DNA of 5,980 bases from an uncultured Roseburia sp. (GTDB taxonomy: Bacteria > Bacillota > Clostridia > Lachnospirales > Lachnospiraceae): assembly GCA_947057405.1 (NCBI GenBank), contig CAMSEJ010000161.1:1-5980 (forward strand), read 5' to 3'. The position numbers and the translations under genes are program-made. Position 1 is the first letter of the stretch. Each line of letters opens with the position of its first letter. The notes below the pieces were generated by a model. It ran no database searches. It saw nothing but the letters and a program-made list of their open reading frames with translations, and was not told where the DNA came from. This document shows positions 5,530-5,980 of this stretch, one piece after another.

Positions 5530-5934
5530 CCATAAGATACAGCCCATCTTTTACCTTGCCCGTCACGCGCCCCGCGATGCAGGCATTGGCAAGGTTTTGT
5601 TCCGTTTCCACAGCGACCTTTACATACTCCTTCGTATGTCCGACAAAAAAACGCCTGCCGCCTTCTGTCTGTGCCTCTTCCATCAGCACTTCCGTTTCCT
5701 TCCCCAGATAGTATTGCCGAAATTCCTCCGACATATCATGCGCCAGCGCAATCAGCTGTGCGCTCCGGCACGCCTTTTCCTCCTCCGGCACCTGTCCCGC
5801 CATCCCGGCGGCCTTCGTACCTTCCCGTCTGGAATACTTAAAAATATGCATTTCATAAAACCGTATGTTCTCTAAAAACGCCTTTGTCCTGGCAAACTCC
5901 TCTTGCGTCTCCCCCGGAAACCCCACAATCACAT
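5519..5934 (-). CDS. mtaB: tRNA (t6A37) methylthiotransferase MtaB, C-terminal fragment
   Basis: The last 137 codons of a methylthiotransferase are present; the N-terminal UPF0004 domain and most of the radical SAM barrel, including its CxxxCxxC cluster site, lie off the contig. The fragment opens within the conserved VIVGFPGET motif of the radical SAM domain. It continues through FYEMHIFKYSRREGTKAA and QVPEEEK, a pattern characteristic of MtaB (YqeV) rather than MiaB or RimO, and ends with a TRAM RNA-binding domain (about the last 65 residues, including GHTKEYVKVAV). MtaB adds a methylthio group to t6A37, giving ms2t6A in tRNA-Lys(UUU). The stop is TAG. The peptide MTGVQTCALPI and the first base of the following Tyr codon, upstream in the same frame, come from adapter and must be discarded. 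The full protein would be roughly 430-450 residues. Confidence 0.93.
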
Positions 5935-5980
5935 AGATCGGAAGAGCACACGTCTGAACTCCAGTCACATGGCATGATCT
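5935..5980. other. Illumina i7 adapter with index (artefact, right end)
   Basis: From AGATCGGAAGAGC at 5935 the sequence is the read-1 3' adapter up to CAGTCAC, then the 8-base index ATGGCATG, then ATCT, the first bases of the P7 constant region. It is the exact reverse complement of the left-end block apart from the two outermost bases. It is technical sequence, and it falsely extends the mtaB reading frame. Confidence 0.98.

Noticed and set aside
1..5980. Perfect 44-base inverted terminal repeats, as in a transposon or linear plasmid
   Set aside because: Both copies are Illumina adapter plus index, so they are technical sequence.

Overview
The window is a short-read contig of about 5.9 kb of genuine bacterial DNA. 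Untrimmed Illumina i7-side adapter caps both ends (1-44 and 5935-5980), with the same 8-base index at each end. The two adapters form a perfect inverted terminal repeat, but this is a sequencing and assembly artefact. Real sequence runs from about 45 to about 5934, and the genes cut by the two ends are truncated by the assembly, not by biology.

All nine supported genes lie on the minus strand in one compact, mostly operon-like array. In transcription order they are: the C-terminal third of mtaB (tRNA methylthiotransferase); ireB; ruvX; a DUF1292 gene (yrzB-like); rnjA (RNase J); a YlbF-family gene; a short membrane-anchored MltG/YceG-like protein without the catalytic domain; an O-methyltransferase of the TrmR (YrrM) type; a peptidase-U32 family protein of the TrhP (YrrO/YegQ) type; and the first 21 codons of a probable lactonase-family (6-phosphogluconolactonase-like) beta-propeller protein. 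Gaps are 1 to 71 bp. No RNA gene, mobile element, CRISPR array or convincing terminator was seen, and no gene-free stretch exceeds 71 bp apart from the adapters.

The gene families (IreB, RNase J, YlbF, DUF1292) point to Bacillota. The RNase J sequence, the gene order and a base composition that looks roughly balanced fit Clostridia, most likely Lachnospiraceae; this assignment is inference. The order ireB-ruvX-DUF1292-(mltG-like)-trmR-trhP matches the Bacillus subtilis yrzL-yrrK-yrzB-yrrL-yrrM-yrrN/O cluster, with rnjA-ylbF placed in the middle.

Functionally the array groups housekeeping roles in RNA metabolism: tRNA position 37 (MtaB), tRNA position 34 (TrhP plus TrmR giving 5-methoxyuridine), mRNA decay and rRNA processing (RNase J, YlbF family) and pre-16S rRNA maturation (RuvX/YqgF). 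Two proteins connect to the cell envelope: IreB, which is linked to PASTA-kinase signalling, and the MltG-like protein. A good sigma-A-type promoter overlaps the end of mtaB and probably drives ireB and the genes after it. I found no previously undescribed system here. The points most worth a second look are the adapter artefacts, the stripped-down MltG-like protein and the rnjA-ylbF placement.
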